Source of the DNA: Pseudomonas fluorescens NCIMB 11764
GTDB taxonomy: Bacteria; Pseudomonadota; Gammaproteobacteria; Pseudomonadales; Pseudomonadaceae
NCBI RefSeq assembly: GCF_000293885.2
Contig: NZ_CP010945.1
Location: 6,716,001 to 6,780,000, forward strand
Direction: 5' to 3'
Length of the DNA: 64,000 nucleotides
Part shown: positions 18,449 to 29,321 of the stretch, piece by piece
Layout: every line of letters begins with the position of its first letter
How positions within the stretch are numbered: the stretch's first letter is position 1
Notes under the pieces: generated by a model
What the model saw: the letters and a program-made list of their open reading frames with translations, nothing else
Told to the model about the DNA's origin: nothing
Database searches by the model: none
Program-made: the position numbers and the translations under genes

Positions 18449-19554
18449 GCCAGCCATTACTGCTTAATCTGCGCAATCTCGCTTGCGGCTATCAAGACCA
18501 GCGCGTTGTGCAGAACCTCAACCTGCATTTGAATGCCGGCGACATCGGTTGCCTGCTCGGCTCTTCAGGCTGCGGCAAAACCACCACCCTGCGGGCGATT
18601 GCCGGTTTCGAACCGGTTCATGAAGGTGAAATCACCCTGGCAGGCGAGACAATCTCCAGCGCCGGCTTCACCCTCGCCCCGGAGAAACGCCGGATCGGCA
18701 TGGTGTTCCAGGATTACGCCCTGTTTCCACATTTGAGCGTGGCCGAGAACATCGGGTTCGGGATCCGCAAGCACCCGCAGAAGGATCGCGTTATCGAAGA
18801 ACTGCTGGAACTGGTCAACCTGAAAAACCTCGGCAAGCGCTTCCCGCACGAGCTATCGGGTGGCCAGCAACAGCGTGTCGCTTTGGCCCGCGCCCTGGCG
18901 CCCGAGCCGCAGTTGCTCCTGCTCGACGAACCGTTTTCTAATCTCGACGGTGAACTGCGGCGCAAGCTCAGCCACGAGGTGCGCGACATCCTCAAGGCCC
19001 GTGGCACCAGCGCAATTCTGGTGACCCACGACCAGGAAGAAGCCTTCGCGGTGAGCGATCATGTGGGGGTCTTCAAGGAAGGTCGCCTGGAACAGTGGGA
19101 CACGCCCTACAACCTGTATCACGAACCGCTGACGCCCTATGTGGCCAGTTTCATTGGTCAGGGTTACTTCATTCGCGGTCAGTTGAGCAGTCCGGAATCG
19201 GTGCAGACCGAGCTGGGTGAGTTACGCGGCAATCGGGCTTACACTTGGCCGATTGGTGGCGCGGTGGATGTGCTGCTACGTCCGGACGATATCGTTTATG
19301 CACCGGACAGCGCCTTGAAGGCGCGGATTATCGGCAAGTCGTTCCAGGGTGCGTCGACGTTGTATCGGTTGCAGTTGCCAACAGGCGCGCAGCTGGAGTC
19401 GATTTTCCCGAGCCATGCTGATCATCTGGTCGGTGCAGAAGTTGGCATTCGCGTGGCGGCCGAACATCTGGTGTTGTTCCAGGCGTCCGGTAGCACGGCG
19501 GCGCAGATTCCGGCGGTAGACTCCGGCGTCCGTCGCTACAGCACTGCCAGCTGA
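18445..19554 (+). CDS. ABC transporter ATP-binding protein (FbpC/PotA-like)
   Basis: 369 residues. Walker [11 protein letters not shown]-loop FQDYALFPH, signature [15 protein letters not shown], Walker [13 protein letters not shown] and H-loop VTHDQEEAF are complete. A C-terminal TOBE-like regulatory domain (from about residue 245) places it with importers of ferric iron, polyamines, thiamine or sulfate. No permease or binding protein is adjacent. The same argF-ATPase pair occurs in P. aeruginosa (PA3537-PA3538), so the partner must be encoded elsewhere. Overlaps argF by 4 bases. Confidence 0.9.
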   Translation: MSQPLLLNLRNLACGYQDQRVVQNLNLHLNAGDIGCLLGSSGCGKTTTLRAIAGFEPVHEGEITLAGETISSAGFTLAPEKRRIGMVFQDYALFPHLSVAENIGFGIRKHPQKDRVIEELLELVNLKNLGKRFPHELSGGQQQRVALARALAPEPQLLLLDEPFSNLDGELRRKLSHEVRDILKARGTSAILVTHDQEEAFAVSDHVGVFKEGRLEQWDTPYNLYHEPLTPYVASFIGQGYFIRGQLSSPESVQTELGELRGNRAYTWPIGGAVDVLLRPDDIVYAPDSALKARIIGKSFQGASTLYRLQLPTGAQLESIFPSHADHLVGAEVGIRVAAEHLVLFQASGSTAAQIPAVDSGVRRYSTAS

Positions 19555-19576
19555 CGAAAGATCAAAAGATCAAAAG

Positions 19577-19641
19577 ATCGCAGCCTTCGGCGGCTCCTGC
19601 AGAAACACGCGTTCCATGTAGGAGCTGCCGAAGGCTGCGAT
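19577..19641. repeat. Long inverted REP pair, also a terminator candidate
   Basis: Arms of 25 bases (ATCGCAGCCTTCGGCGGCTC..., 19577-19601, and its near-exact reverse complement, 19617-19641) flank a 15-base loop and are followed by TTTTTT. The preceding AAAGATC is repeated three times in tandem. It lies between convergent genes and can end both transcripts. Confidence 0.8.
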
Positions 19642-19651
19642 TTTTTGCTTC

Positions 19652-20434
19652 CTAACCCAACATCAGCGTTCCGCTCGCCACCAGCGTCGCATTCCCGCCG
19701 ATCTTGACCCGATCCCCTTCTAACCGACAGAACAACTCCCCGCCGCGTTTCGAACACTGAAACGCTGTCAGACTCGACTTGCCCAAACGTTTCGACCAGT
19801 ACGGAATCAGGCTGCAATGGGTGGAACCGGTCACCGGGTCTTCATTGATGCCGATCGCCGGTGCGAAGTACCGAGACACAAAATCATGCTTGCTGCCCTT
19901 GGCGGTGACGATGGCACCCGGCCACGGCAGTTTGGCCAAAGCCACCATGTCTGGCTGACAATCGAGCACCGCCTGCTCCGACTCCAGCACCACGAACAAT
20001 TCATTCGAACCCAACACATCGACCACTTCGACGCCCAAGGCGCGTTCGACATCCAGTGTCACGCCCACTTCAGACGGCACGATTGCCGGGAAATCCAGCC
20101 AGAAGCGACCGCCCTCACGACTTACGCTCAACGGGCCGGATTTACAAATGAAGTCCAAGCGTTCGACCGGTTCTTTATAGATCTCGAACAACACGTAAGC
20201 GCTGGCCAGGGTGGCATGCCCACACAAAGGCACCTCGGTGGTGGGAGTGAACCAGCGGATGTGCCAGCCCAGCCCTTCACGCACCACAAAAGCAGTTTCA
20301 GCGAGGTTGTGCTCGGCCGCGATCTTCTGCATCAACTCGTCGGCGAGCCAGGCATCGAGCCGATAGACCATCGCCGGGTTGCCACTGAACGGCCGATCAC
20401 TGAACGCATCGACCTGATGAAACTCAAGCTGCAT
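19652..20434 (-). CDS. PhzF-family isomerase
   Basis: 260 residues of the PhzF/diaminopimelate-epimerase fold. N-terminal marks FHQVDAFSDRPFSGNPA and AAEHNLAETAFV (the conserved Glu). A second half has DPVTGSTHCSLIPYW. PhzF itself acts in phenazine synthesis, but no phz genes are nearby and most single family members have unknown substrates. Start ATG 20434. It lies 15 bases downstream of the ybaK-like gene on the same strand, probably one transcript. Confidence 0.85.
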   Translation of the reverse strand: MQLEFHQVDAFSDRPFSGNPAMVYRLDAWLADELMQKIAAEHNLAETAFVVREGLGWHIRWFTPTTEVPLCGHATLASAYVLFEIYKEPVERLDFICKSGPLSVSREGGRFWLDFPAIVPSEVGVTLDVERALGVEVVDVLGSNELFVVLESEQAVLDCQPDMVALAKLPWPGAIVTAKGSKHDFVSRYFAPAIGINEDPVTGSTHCSLIPYWSKRLGKSSLTAFQCSKRGGELFCRLEGDRVKIGGNATLVASGTLMLG

Positions 20435-20449
20435 AACCTTCTCCCTGAT

Positions 20450-20920
20450 TCAGGCGCGGCCGATATCGGCGAACTTGGCCTGCGTGTGTTCGGCCAGTAC
20501 TGCGGGGGCCAGTTCCACTTCCAGACCGCGCCGACCGGCACTGACAAAAATGCTGGCGAAGGGCTGGGCCGAATTGTCGATAAACGTGCGCAAGCGCTTT
20601 TTCTGCCCCAGCGGGCTGATGCCACCCAACAGATAACCCGTCGAACGTTGCGCCGCGGCCGGATCGGCCATTTCGACTTTTTTCACCCCAGCCGCATGCG
20701 CCAGGCCCTTCAAGTCGAGACTTCCGACGACCGGCACCACAGCCACCAGTAATTCCCCTTTCTCGCTGGCCGCCAGCAATGTCTTGAACACTTGCGCCGG
20801 GTCCAGGCCCAGTTTCTCCGCGGCCTCCAGCCCATAGGATGCTGCCTTCGGATCATGTTCATAACTGTGCACGCGATGTTCGGCACGAACTTTTTTCAAC
20901 AAATCCAATGCGGGGGTCAT
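20450..20920 (-). CDS. ybaK: Cys-tRNA(Pro)/Cys-tRNA(Cys) deacylase YbaK type
   Basis: 156 residues, the usual length of YbaK/EbsC proteins, which hydrolyse mischarged Cys-tRNA-Pro. Family marks: QVFKTLLA with the conserved Lys, [19 protein letters not shown] and [15 protein letters not shown]. Start ATG 20920. First gene of a two-gene unit with the PhzF-like gene. Confidence 0.93.
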   Translation of the reverse strand: MTPALDLLKKVRAEHRVHSYEHDPKAASYGLEAAEKLGLDPAQVFKTLLAASEKGELLVAVVPVVGSLDLKGLAHAAGVKKVEMADPAAAQRSTGYLLGGISPLGQKKRLRTFIDNSAQPFASIFVSAGRRGLEVELAPAVLAEHTQAKFADIGRA

Positions 20921-21289
20921 GACAGCTCCAGACTGGGCGGCAGAGAAAAAATACTGCGCTGGATTCTAGGACATTGCTGCATAAAAGGCTCTATCACGGC
21001 AGCGTTTCCACAGCCTGGCGCTGGTTTTTACCGTTCGTCAGAGATCGCCTCGCCCGCCAAACAAAACGATCATTCATGTGACTAATAGTTTCAATGTGAC
21101 CGGTAGTTCACTTTCGACCTTTGACAGCAGTGTTTCTTGTCTATATTTTTTCGAATCTGAATACCGTACAACGTGAAAACGCAGCAACCAGCAGTAAGCC
21201 GGGAACAGGATGGGGATCCTGCCTCGGTGAAAATCGCGCTTTGGCCATGACGAAAAAAGCGCCAGACAACAAAAACAAAGAGGTTTTCG
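20921..21289. other. Divergent promoter region of ybaK-like gene and glpF
   Basis: 369 bases. No gene or repeat found. The glpF-proximal part holds TTTTTTCGAATC-like and CACTTTCGACC-like stretches that could be weak GlpR half-sites, but none is a clear match. A plausible ribosome site (AAAGAGG) stands before glpF. Confidence 0.4.
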
Positions 21290-22141
21290 ATGACAACTGC
21301 TTTACAACAACCGTCGCTCTCCAGCCAATGCATGGCCGAGTTTCTGGGTACTGCACTGCTGATCTTTTTTGGTACCGGTTGCGTTGCCGCCCTCAAGGTC
21401 GCGGGTGCCAGCTTTGGCTTGTGGGAAATCAGCATCATCTGGGGCGTCGGCGTCAGCATGGCGATCTACTTGACCGCCGGGGTTTCCGGGGCTCACCTCA
21501 ACCCTGCCGTCAGCATCGCGCTGAGCATTTTCGCCGACTTCGAAAAACGCAAACTGCCGTTTTACATTCTTGCCCAGGTGGCTGGCGCGTTCTGTGGCGC
21601 GTTGTTGGTTTACACGCTGTACAGCAATCTTTTCTTCGATTACGAACAAACCCACCATATGGTTCGTGGCACTCAAGCCAGCCTCGAACTGGCGTCGGTG
21701 TTCTCCACGTTCCCCAACCCAGCCCTGTCCACGGCCCAGGCCTTCCTGGTTGAAGTGATCATCACCGCCGTCCTGATGGGCGTGATCATGTCCCTGACCG
21801 ACGACAACAACGGCCTGCCTAACGGGCCCATGGCGCCACTGCTGATCGGCCTGCTGATTGCGGTGATTGGCAGCTCGATGGGGCCGCTGACCGGCTTTGC
21901 GATGAACCCGGCGCGTGACTTCGGACCGAAACTGATGACTTTCTTTGCGGGCTGGGGTGAAATTTCCTTCACCGGTGGACGCGATATCCCGTACTTCCTG
22001 ATTCCGATTTTTGCACCGATTGTCGGTGCCTGCCTCGGTGCTGCCGCGTATCGCGGGCTGATTGCCCGTCATCTGCCCAGCGCCATACCTGCTACAAAGG
22101 ACGCAACACCGGCCATTGACGGCAAACCAAGAACTTCTTGA
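21290..22141 (+). CDS. glpF: Glycerol uptake facilitator
   Basis: 283 residues, aquaglyceroporin with six membrane segments and two half-helices. The pore motifs HLNPAVS and AMNPARD are intact. The Asp after the second NPAR is typical of glycerol rather than water channels. It lets glycerol cross the inner membrane by diffusion, and GlpK traps it as glycerol 3-phosphate. First gene of glpF-glpK-glpR-glpD, all on the same strand. Confidence 0.96.
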   Translation: MTTALQQPSLSSQCMAEFLGTALLIFFGTGCVAALKVAGASFGLWEISIIWGVGVSMAIYLTAGVSGAHLNPAVSIALSIFADFEKRKLPFYILAQVAGAFCGALLVYTLYSNLFFDYEQTHHMVRGTQASLELASVFSTFPNPALSTAQAFLVEVIITAVLMGVIMSLTDDNNGLPNGPMAPLLIGLLIAVIGSSMGPLTGFAMNPARDFGPKLMTFFAGWGEISFTGGRDIPYFLIPIFAPIVGACLGAAAYRGLIARHLPSAIPATKDATPAIDGKPRTS

Positions 22142-22183
22142 TACCGTAGGCGCGCGACTCTGCCCATTTGGTCCCGCGCCTGA

Positions 22184-23722
<1,539 letters not shown>

Positions 23723-23817
23723 GCCAACGTAAGTACTCGTATCTGTATGTAACTGGTAGGGAGCAGATTCCTGCGGCATCATGGGCAAATTTTGCACGGC
23801 AGCCCAAAGGAAGCCCC

Positions 23818-24573
23818 ATGAATCTGCCTCCCCGTCAGCAGCAAATCCTCGAACTGGTTCGCGAACGCGGCTATGTCAGCATCGAGGAAATGGCCACGCT
23901 GTTCGTCGTTACACCGCAAACCATCCGCCGCGACATCAATCAGCTCGCGGAAGCCAATTTGTTGCGTCGCTACCATGGCGGCGCGGCCTACGATTCCAGT
24001 GTCGAAAACACCGCCTACGCCATGCGCGCCGATCAGATGCGCGATGAAAAGCAGCGTATCGGCGAAGCCATTGCCGCCCAGATCCCCGATCACGCCTCGC
24101 TGTTCATCAACATCGGCACCACGACCGAATCGATTGCCCGGGCGCTGCTCAACCACAATCACCTGAAGATCATCACCAATAACCTGCACGTGGCCTCGAT
24201 GCTCAGCGCCAAGGACGACTTCGATGTCCTGCTGACCGGTGGCAATGTGCGGCGTGACGGGGGTGTGGTCGGTCAGGCGAGTGTCGACTTCATTAACCAG
24301 TTCAAGGTCGATTTTGCCTTGGTCGGCATCAGCGGTATCGATGAAGACGGCAGCCTGCTGGACTTCGACTACCAGGAAGTACGGGTGTCGCAAGCGATCA
24401 TTGCCAATGCCCGGCAGGTGATTCTGGCGGCGGACTCCAGCAAGTTCGGGCGCAACGCCATGGTTCGCCTGGGGCCGATCAGTTTGATCGATTGCCTGGT
24501 GACGGATCAGCAGCCTGTGCCGGCGTTGGCGCAGCTGTTGAGTCAGCACAAGATTCGACTCGAAGTGGTTTAA
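23818..24573 (+). CDS. glpR: Glycerol-3-phosphate regulon repressor (DeoR family)
   Basis: 251 residues. An N-terminal DeoR helix-turn-helix ([20 protein letters not shown], then [12 protein letters not shown]) is joined to a sugar-phosphate-binding domain ([25 protein letters not shown]). It represses glp genes until glycerol 3-phosphate binds. Start ATG 23818 behind AAAGGAAG. It sits between glpK and glpD, as in other pseudomonads; operator-like sites are seen before glpD. Confidence 0.96.
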   Translation: MNLPPRQQQILELVRERGYVSIEEMATLFVVTPQTIRRDINQLAEANLLRRYHGGAAYDSSVENTAYAMRADQMRDEKQRIGEAIAAQIPDHASLFINIGTTTESIARALLNHNHLKIITNNLHVASMLSAKDDFDVLLTGGNVRRDGGVVGQASVDFINQFKVDFALVGISGIDEDGSLLDFDYQEVRVSQAIIANARQVILAADSSKFGRNAMVRLGPISLIDCLVTDQQPVPALAQLLSQHKIRLEVV

Positions 24574-24600
24574 CCCCTTTCGAAAACTCCACGCTCCCCT

Positions 24601-24727
24601 GTGGCGAGGGAGCTTGCTCCCGTTCGGCTGCGTAGCAGGCGCAGTTCAGACAACATGCTCCTCCTGAAAAACCGCGTTCGCCGGTTCAGGCTGCTTCGCA
24701 GCCCAGCGGGAGCAAGCCCCTCGCCAC
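24601..24727. repeat. REPIN (two inverted REP arms)
   Basis: Outer arm GTGGCGAGGGAGCTTGCTCC at the left and its inverted partner ending CCTCGCCAC at the right; inner arms GGCTGCG...GCTGCTTCGCAGCC. About 127 bases, able to fold as one long hairpin. It lies between glpR and glpD. Confidence 0.92.
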
Positions 24728-24748
24728 AAAAGCCTCCAACAGCATCAT

Positions 24749-24762
24749 TAATGTTCGGAAAT
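24749..24762 (+). promoter_or_regulatory. Possible GlpR half-site
   Basis: TAATGTTCGGAAAT fits the WATGTTCGWT GlpR half-site known from enteric bacteria except for one G. It lies about 145 bases before the glpD start. Confidence 0.45.
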
Positions 24763-24845
24763 TTTCCTTTGACGGCCCGTCGATCAGTATTTTCAATCGA
24801 AGTTGACTGGCTGTGTGCGTCTTTATGGGCTACCATTTTCGCAAA

Positions 24846-24862
24846 TGAACATTTATGTTCGA
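24846..24862 (+). promoter_or_regulatory. Palindromic GlpR-type operator before glpD
   Basis: GAACATTTATGTTC (24847-24860) is a perfect inverted repeat, and its right half, TATGTTCGAA, matches the GlpR half-site. It is centred about 48 bases before the glpD ATG, a fitting position for repression. Confidence 0.55.
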
Positions 24863-24901
24863 AATCCAATACCGAAAATCATAAAAGCCCGAGGCCAGCC
24901 G

Positions 24902-26440
24902 ATGCCCACTTCTACCTTGCCTACGCCCCCTCTCGCTGAGGTCTACGACATTGCCGTCATCGGTGGCGGGATCAATGGCGTGGGGATCGCAGCGGATGCC
25001 GCCGGCCGCGGTCTTTCGGTGTTCCTTTGCGAAAAGGATGATCTTGCCAGCCACACCTCGTCGGCCAGCAGCAAACTGATCCACGGTGGCCTGCGCTACC
25101 TCGAACATTACGAATTCCGCCTGGTGCGTGAAGCCCTCGCGGAGCGCGAAGTGTTGTTGGCCAAGGCGCCACACATCGTCAAGCAAATGCGTTTCGTGCT
25201 GCCGCACCGTCCGCACCTGCGTCCGGCGTGGATGATCCGCGCCGGTCTGTTCCTTTATGACAACCTGGGCAAACGGGAAAAACTGGAAGGTTCGAAAAGC
25301 CTGAAGTTCGGCCCGGACAGCCCGCTGAAAAGCGAAATCACCAAAGGCTTCGAGTATTCCGATTGCTGGGTCGACGATGCTCGCCTGGTGGTCTTGAACG
25401 CCATGGCCGCCCGCGAAAACGGCGCCCACGTTCACACTCAGACCCGCTGTGTCAGCGCTCGTCGCACCAAAGGCTTGTGGCATTTGCACCTGGAGCGCGC
25501 CGACGGCAGCCTGTTTTCGATCCGCGCCAAGGCGCTGGTGAATGCGGCAGGCCCGTGGGTCGCCAAGTTCATTCGTGACGACCTGAAAATGGAATCGCCC
25601 TATGGCATCCGCCTCATCCAGGGCAGCCACCTGATCGTGCCGAAGCTGTACGAAGGCGAACACGCGCATATTCTGCAAAACGAAGATCAGCGCATCGTGT
25701 TCACCATCCCGTACCTGAACCACTTCACCCTGATCGGCACCACCGACCGCGAATACACCGGCGATCCGGCGAAGGTCGCAATCACCGAAGGTGAAACCGA
25801 TTACCTGTTGAAAGTGGTCAACGCTCACTTCAAAAAGCAGATCAGCCGCGACGACATCCTGCACAGCTATTCCGGTGTTCGTCCGCTGTGCAATGACGAA
25901 TCCGACAACCCGTCGGCCGTCACCCGCGATTACACCCTGGCCTTGTCGGGCACGGGCGAAGAAGCGCCGCTACTGTCGGTGTTCGGTGGCAAGCTGACCA
26001 CCTACCGCAAACTGGCCGAGTCGGCGCTGGCACAACTGGCGCCGTACTTCACCCACATCAAGCCGAGCTGGACCGCCACCGCGACCCTGCCGGGCGGCGA
26101 AGACATGACCACCCCGCAGGCGCTGAGCTCACGGATTCGTGACCAGTTCGACTGGGTGCCGACTGAAATATCCCGCCGCTGGGCCACGACCTACGGCAGC
26201 CGCACGTGGCGCATGCTCGAAGGCGTGCAGAGCCTCAGCGATCTGGGCGAACACATTGGTGGCGGTCTCTACACCCGCGAAATCGATTATCTGTGCAGCG
26301 AAGAGTGGGCGACCACGGCGCATGACATTCTGTGGCGCCGCAGCAAGCTAGGGTTGTTCACCACCCCGGATGAGCAACAGAAGCTCGCGGATTATCTGAG
26401 CAAGGTCGAGCAGAACCGCAGCAAGATCGAAGCGGCCTGA
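24902..26440 (+). CDS. glpD: Aerobic glycerol-3-phosphate dehydrogenase
   Basis: 512 residues from ATG 24902. The frame is open to 24803, but that part overlaps the operator region and is not family-like. The FAD-binding motif VIGGGINGVG lies near residue 20, followed by SSASSKLIHGGLRYLE. It oxidises glycerol 3-phosphate to dihydroxyacetone phosphate at the inner membrane and passes electrons to ubiquinone. Last gene of the glp group, with its own operator-like palindrome and a strong terminator after it. Confidence 0.97.
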   Translation: MPTSTLPTPPLAEVYDIAVIGGGINGVGIAADAAGRGLSVFLCEKDDLASHTSSASSKLIHGGLRYLEHYEFRLVREALAEREVLLAKAPHIVKQMRFVLPHRPHLRPAWMIRAGLFLYDNLGKREKLEGSKSLKFGPDSPLKSEITKGFEYSDCWVDDARLVVLNAMAARENGAHVHTQTRCVSARRTKGLWHLHLERADGSLFSIRAKALVNAAGPWVAKFIRDDLKMESPYGIRLIQGSHLIVPKLYEGEHAHILQNEDQRIVFTIPYLNHFTLIGTTDREYTGDPAKVAITEGETDYLLKVVNAHFKKQISRDDILHSYSGVRPLCNDESDNPSAVTRDYTLALSGTGEEAPLLSVFGGKLTTYRKLAESALAQLAPYFTHIKPSWTATATLPGGEDMTTPQALSSRIRDQFDWVPTEISRRWATTYGSRTWRMLEGVQSLSDLGEHIGGGLYTREIDYLCSEEWATTAHDILWRRSKLGLFTTPDEQQKLADYLSKVEQNRSKIEAA

Positions 26441-26458
26441 TCTCATCCGCGCTAAACG

Positions 26459-26494
26459 AAAGCCCCTGAATCTCGCGATTCAGGGGCTTTTTTG
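26459..26494 (+). terminator. Terminator of glpD
   Basis: AAAGCCCCTGAATC, loop, GATTCAGGGGCTTTTTT: a 13-base stem with a T-run. Confidence 0.93.
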
Positions 26495-26546
26495 CATTCA
26501 TGTCGCTCCCTCGCTCCCGCAGAGAATATGCAGGCACAAGATTTCG

Positions 26547-26560
26547 TTCGGTTTTCCGAA
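26547..26560. promoter_or_regulatory. AauR box 1
   Basis: TTCGGTTTTCCGAA is an exact match to the reported AauR inverted repeat TTCGG-N4-CCGAA. It lies about 108 bases upstream of the sigma-54 promoter of aatJ, a normal distance for a sigma-54 activator. Confidence 0.85.
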
Positions 26561-26577
26561 CGCGACTTGTCGGTCTA

Positions 26578-26591
26578 TTCGGTTAACCGGA
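26578..26591. promoter_or_regulatory. AauR box 2 (one mismatch)
   Basis: TTCGGTTAACCGGA matches TTCGG-N4-CCGAA at nine of ten fixed bases. Its centre is 31 bases (about three helix turns) from box 1, so both face the same side of the DNA. Confidence 0.75.
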
Positions 26592-26667
26592 TTCTCTAAC
26601 CCAAAATGACACGCCATGAATATTTAATATCGTTATAAATCAATGAATTAATCTTAACCACCTGGCC

Positions 26668-26683
26668 TGGCACGAGTCATGCT
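26668..26683 (+). promoter_or_regulatory. Sigma-54 promoter of aatJ
   Basis: TGGCACG-N4-ATGCT closely fits the -24/-12 consensus TGGCACG-N4-TTGCW. It is followed by a leader of about 100 bases before aatJ. Together with the two AauR boxes it explains control by AauR, encoded 5 kb downstream. Confidence 0.85.
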
Positions 26684-26796
26684 CTACACTTTTGGACGAA
26701 TGCTTGTTGCGCGGTCCTTAGAAGCCGACGGACATTCGAAGCACAAAAGGGCCGATGAACTGGCTCCATAAAAAAAACAATGTCGAGGAAAATTTG

Positions 26797-27711
26797 ATGC
26801 GCATCGTTCCCCATATCCTGGGCGCAGCCATTGCTGCCGCTCTGATTACCACTCCAGTTTTCGCTGCCGAACTCACCGGCACACTGAAGAAGATCAAAGA
26901 GTCCGGCACCATCACCCTCGGGCATCGTGACGCTTCCATTCCGTTTTCCTATATCGCGGACGCTTCCGGCAAACCGGTTGGCTACTCCCACGATATCCAG
27001 CTGAAAATTGTTGAAGCGATCAAGAAAGACCTGGACCTGCCTAACCTTCAGGTCAAATACAACCTGGTGACCTCGCAAACCCGTATTCCGCTGGTGCAGA
27101 ACGGCACCGTGGACCTGGAATGCGGTTCCACCACCAACAACGTCGAGCGTCAGCAGCAAGTTGACTTCTCCGTCGGCATCTTCGAAATCGGCACCAAGCT
27201 GCTGGCCAAGAAGGATTCGCCGTACAAAGACTTCGCCGATCTGAAAGGCAAGAACGTAGTGACCACAGCGGGCACCACGTCCGAGCGTATTCTGAAATCG
27301 ATGAACGCCGACAAGCAGATGGGCATGAATGTCATCTCCGCCAAGGACCACGGCGAATCCTTCCAGATGCTGGAATCGGGTCGTGCCGTTGCGTTCATGA
27401 TGGACGACGCACTGCTGGCCGGTGAAATGGCCAAGGCCAAGAAGCCGACTGACTGGGCTGTGACGGGCACTGCACAATCCTACGAAATCTACGGCTGCAT
27501 GGTCCGCAAGGGCGACGAGCCGTTCAAGAAGGCTGTAGACGACGCCATTGTGGCGACCTACAAATCCGGCGAGATCAACAAGATCTACGAAAAATGGTTC
27601 ATGCAGCCAATCCCGCCTAAAGGCCTGAACCTGATGTTCCCGATGAGCGACGAGCTCAAGGCCCTGATCGCCAATCCGACCGATAAAGCGGCTGACGACA
27701 AGAAATCCTGA
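26797..27711 (+). CDS. aatJ: Glutamate/aspartate ABC transporter, periplasmic binding protein
   Basis: 304 residues from ATG 26797, which has GAGGAAAA upstream and gives a proper signal peptide (cleavage near VFAAE, residue 24). An earlier ATG at 26755 would put 14 charged residues before it. A type 3 solute-binding domain follows (GTITLGHRDASIPFSY, GTVDLECGSTTNN), close to GltI/AatJ. It captures acidic amino acids in the periplasm for AatQMP. The operon is preceded by AauR boxes and a sigma-54 promoter. Confidence 0.95.
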   Translation: MRIVPHILGAAIAAALITTPVFAAELTGTLKKIKESGTITLGHRDASIPFSYIADASGKPVGYSHDIQLKIVEAIKKDLDLPNLQVKYNLVTSQTRIPLVQNGTVDLECGSTTNNVERQQQVDFSVGIFEIGTKLLAKKDSPYKDFADLKGKNVVTTAGTTSERILKSMNADKQMGMNVISAKDHGESFQMLESGRAVAFMMDDALLAGEMAKAKKPTDWAVTGTAQSYEIYGCMVRKGDEPFKKAVDDAIVATYKSGEINKIYEKWFMQPIPPKGLNLMFPMSDELKALIANPTDKAADDKKS

Positions 27712-27726
27712 TTTCTGACTAACCTT

Positions 27727-27760
27727 ACCTCCTGAGAGGGCTACTACTCTTTCAGGAGGT
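27727..27760 (+). terminator. Intra-operon hairpin after aatJ
   Basis: CCTCCTGAGAG pairs with the CTTTCAGGAGG-type arm around about ten bases, without a strong T-run. Such hairpins after binding-protein genes usually protect the upstream mRNA or reduce read-through, keeping the binding protein in excess over the membrane parts. Confidence 0.65.
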
Positions 27761-27903
27761 TGTCACTCCCTGCTGGCATTTCTGGAAACACTCGAACAGG
27801 CGGCTGTCGAGCCGATCGCGTGTGCCTGACTCTCAAGTCGGGCGGGAACGGAGCTTCCCCAGGCGGGCACTAGTACATCGATCGAATCCGAGGGGAGACC
27901 CTA

Positions 27904-28650
27904 ATGAATTACAACTGGGACTGGGGCGTGTTCTTCAAGTCTACCGGCGTGGGCAGCGAAATTTATTTCGACTGGTACCTCACCGGCCTGGGCTGGACCA
28001 TCGCCATCGCCATCGTGGCCTGGATCATCGCCCTGACGCTGGGCTCGATCCTGGGCGTCATGCGCACCGTACCGAATCGCATCGTGTCGGGCATCGCAAC
28101 CTGCTACGTCGAACTGTTTCGTAACGTGCCGCTGCTGGTGCAGCTATTCATCTGGTACTTCCTGGTGCCCGACCTGCTGCCACAAAACCTGCAGGACTGG
28201 TACAAACAGGACCTGAACCCGACCACCTCGGCGTTCCTCAGCGTTGTTGTCTGCCTGGGCCTGTTCACCACGGCTCGCGTTTGCGAACAAGTACGCACAG
28301 GCATTCAGGCGTTGCCGAAAGGCCAGGAAGCCGCTGCTCGCGCCATGGGCTTCAAGCTGCCACAGATCTACTGGAACGTGCTGCTGCCCCAGGCTTACCG
28401 GATCATCATTCCGCCGCTCACCTCGGAATTCTTGAACGTGTTCAAGAACACCTCCGTCGCCTCGCTGATCGGTCTGATGGAGTTGCTCGCACAGACCAAA
28501 CAGACCGCCGAGTTTTCCGCGAACCTGTTCGAAGCCTTCACCCTGGCAACGCTGATCTACTTCACCCTGAACATGGGCCTGATGCTGCTGATGCGCCTGG
28601 TCGAGAAGAAAGTCGCCGTACCGGGCCTGATCTCTGTAGGGGGTAAATGA
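27904..28650 (+). CDS. aatQ: Glutamate/aspartate ABC transporter permease
   Basis: 248 residues, HisM/GltJ-type permease with about five membrane segments. The ATPase-contact loop (EAA motif region GQEAAARAMGFKLPQIYWN) is present. The ribosome site GAGGGGAG stands before ATG 27904. The stop overlaps the aatM start. With AatM it forms the membrane channel of the importer. Confidence 0.95.
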   Translation: MNYNWDWGVFFKSTGVGSEIYFDWYLTGLGWTIAIAIVAWIIALTLGSILGVMRTVPNRIVSGIATCYVELFRNVPLLVQLFIWYFLVPDLLPQNLQDWYKQDLNPTTSAFLSVVVCLGLFTTARVCEQVRTGIQALPKGQEAAARAMGFKLPQIYWNVLLPQAYRIIIPPLTSEFLNVFKNTSVASLIGLMELLAQTKQTAEFSANLFEAFTLATLIYFTLNMGLMLLMRLVEKKVAVPGLISVGGK

Positions 28651-29321
28651 TGGAATTCGACTTCTCGGGCATCATCCCGTCCCTGCCAGGACTGTGGAAC
28701 GGCATGGTGATGACCCTGCAACTGATGGCGCTGGGCGTTATCGGCGGGATCATCCTCGGCACGGTCCTCGCGCTGATGCGCCTGTCCCACAGCAAACTGC
28801 TGTCGAACATTGCCGGCGCCTACGTTAACTACTTCCGTTCGATCCCGCTCCTGCTGGTCATCACCTGGTTCTACCTGGCGGTGCCGTTCGTGCTGCGCTG
28901 GATCACTGGCGAAGACACGCCGATCGGCGCGTTCGCTTCATGCATCGTGGCCTTCATGATGTTCGAAGCGGCGTACTTCTGCGAAATCGTCCGCGCCGGC
29001 GTGCAGTCGATTCCCAAAGGCCAGATGGGCGCTGCCCAAGCCCTGGGCATGACGTACGGCCAGATGATGCGTCTGATCATCCTGCCGCAAGCGTTCCGCA
29101 AGATGACCCCGCTGCTGCTGCAACAGAGCATCATTCTGTTTCAAGACACCTCACTGGTGTATGCGGTCGGTCTGGTGGACTTCCTCAATGCCTCGCGTGC
29201 CAGTGGCGACATCATCGGCCGCTCGAATGAGTTCCTGATCTTCGCAGGTCTCGTGTACTTCACAATCAGCTTTGCCGCCTCGCTGCTGGTCAAGCGTCTG
29301 CAAAAAAGGTTTGCCGTATGA
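28647..29321 (+). CDS. aatM: Glutamate/aspartate ABC transporter permease
   Basis: 224 residues, GltK type, five membrane segments. The EAA loop reads [19 protein letters not shown]. Two ATG codons (28647 and 28650) stand at the start. It overlaps aatQ and aatP by 4 bases each, so synthesis of the three membrane-complex parts is coupled. Confidence 0.95.
   Translation: MMEFDFSGIIPSLPGLWNGMVMTLQLMALGVIGGIILGTVLALMRLSHSKLLSNIAGAYVNYFRSIPLLLVITWFYLAVPFVLRWITGEDTPIGAFASCIVAFMMFEAAYFCEIVRAGVQSIPKGQMGAAQALGMTYGQMMRLIILPQAFRKMTPLLLQQSIILFQDTSLVYAVGLVDFLNASRASGDIIGRSNEFLIFAGLVYFTISFAASLLVKRLQKRFAV

Noticed and set aside
18445..19554. Orphan ABC ATPase as a novelty
   Set aside because: The argF-ATPase pair is a known arrangement in Pseudomonas, so only its regulation was kept as a point of interest.
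19555..19641. Tandem AAAGATC copies plus inverted repeat as a possible CRISPR or attachment site
   Set aside because: Only three 8-9-base copies and no spacers; the inverted repeat is a REP/terminator structure between convergent genes.
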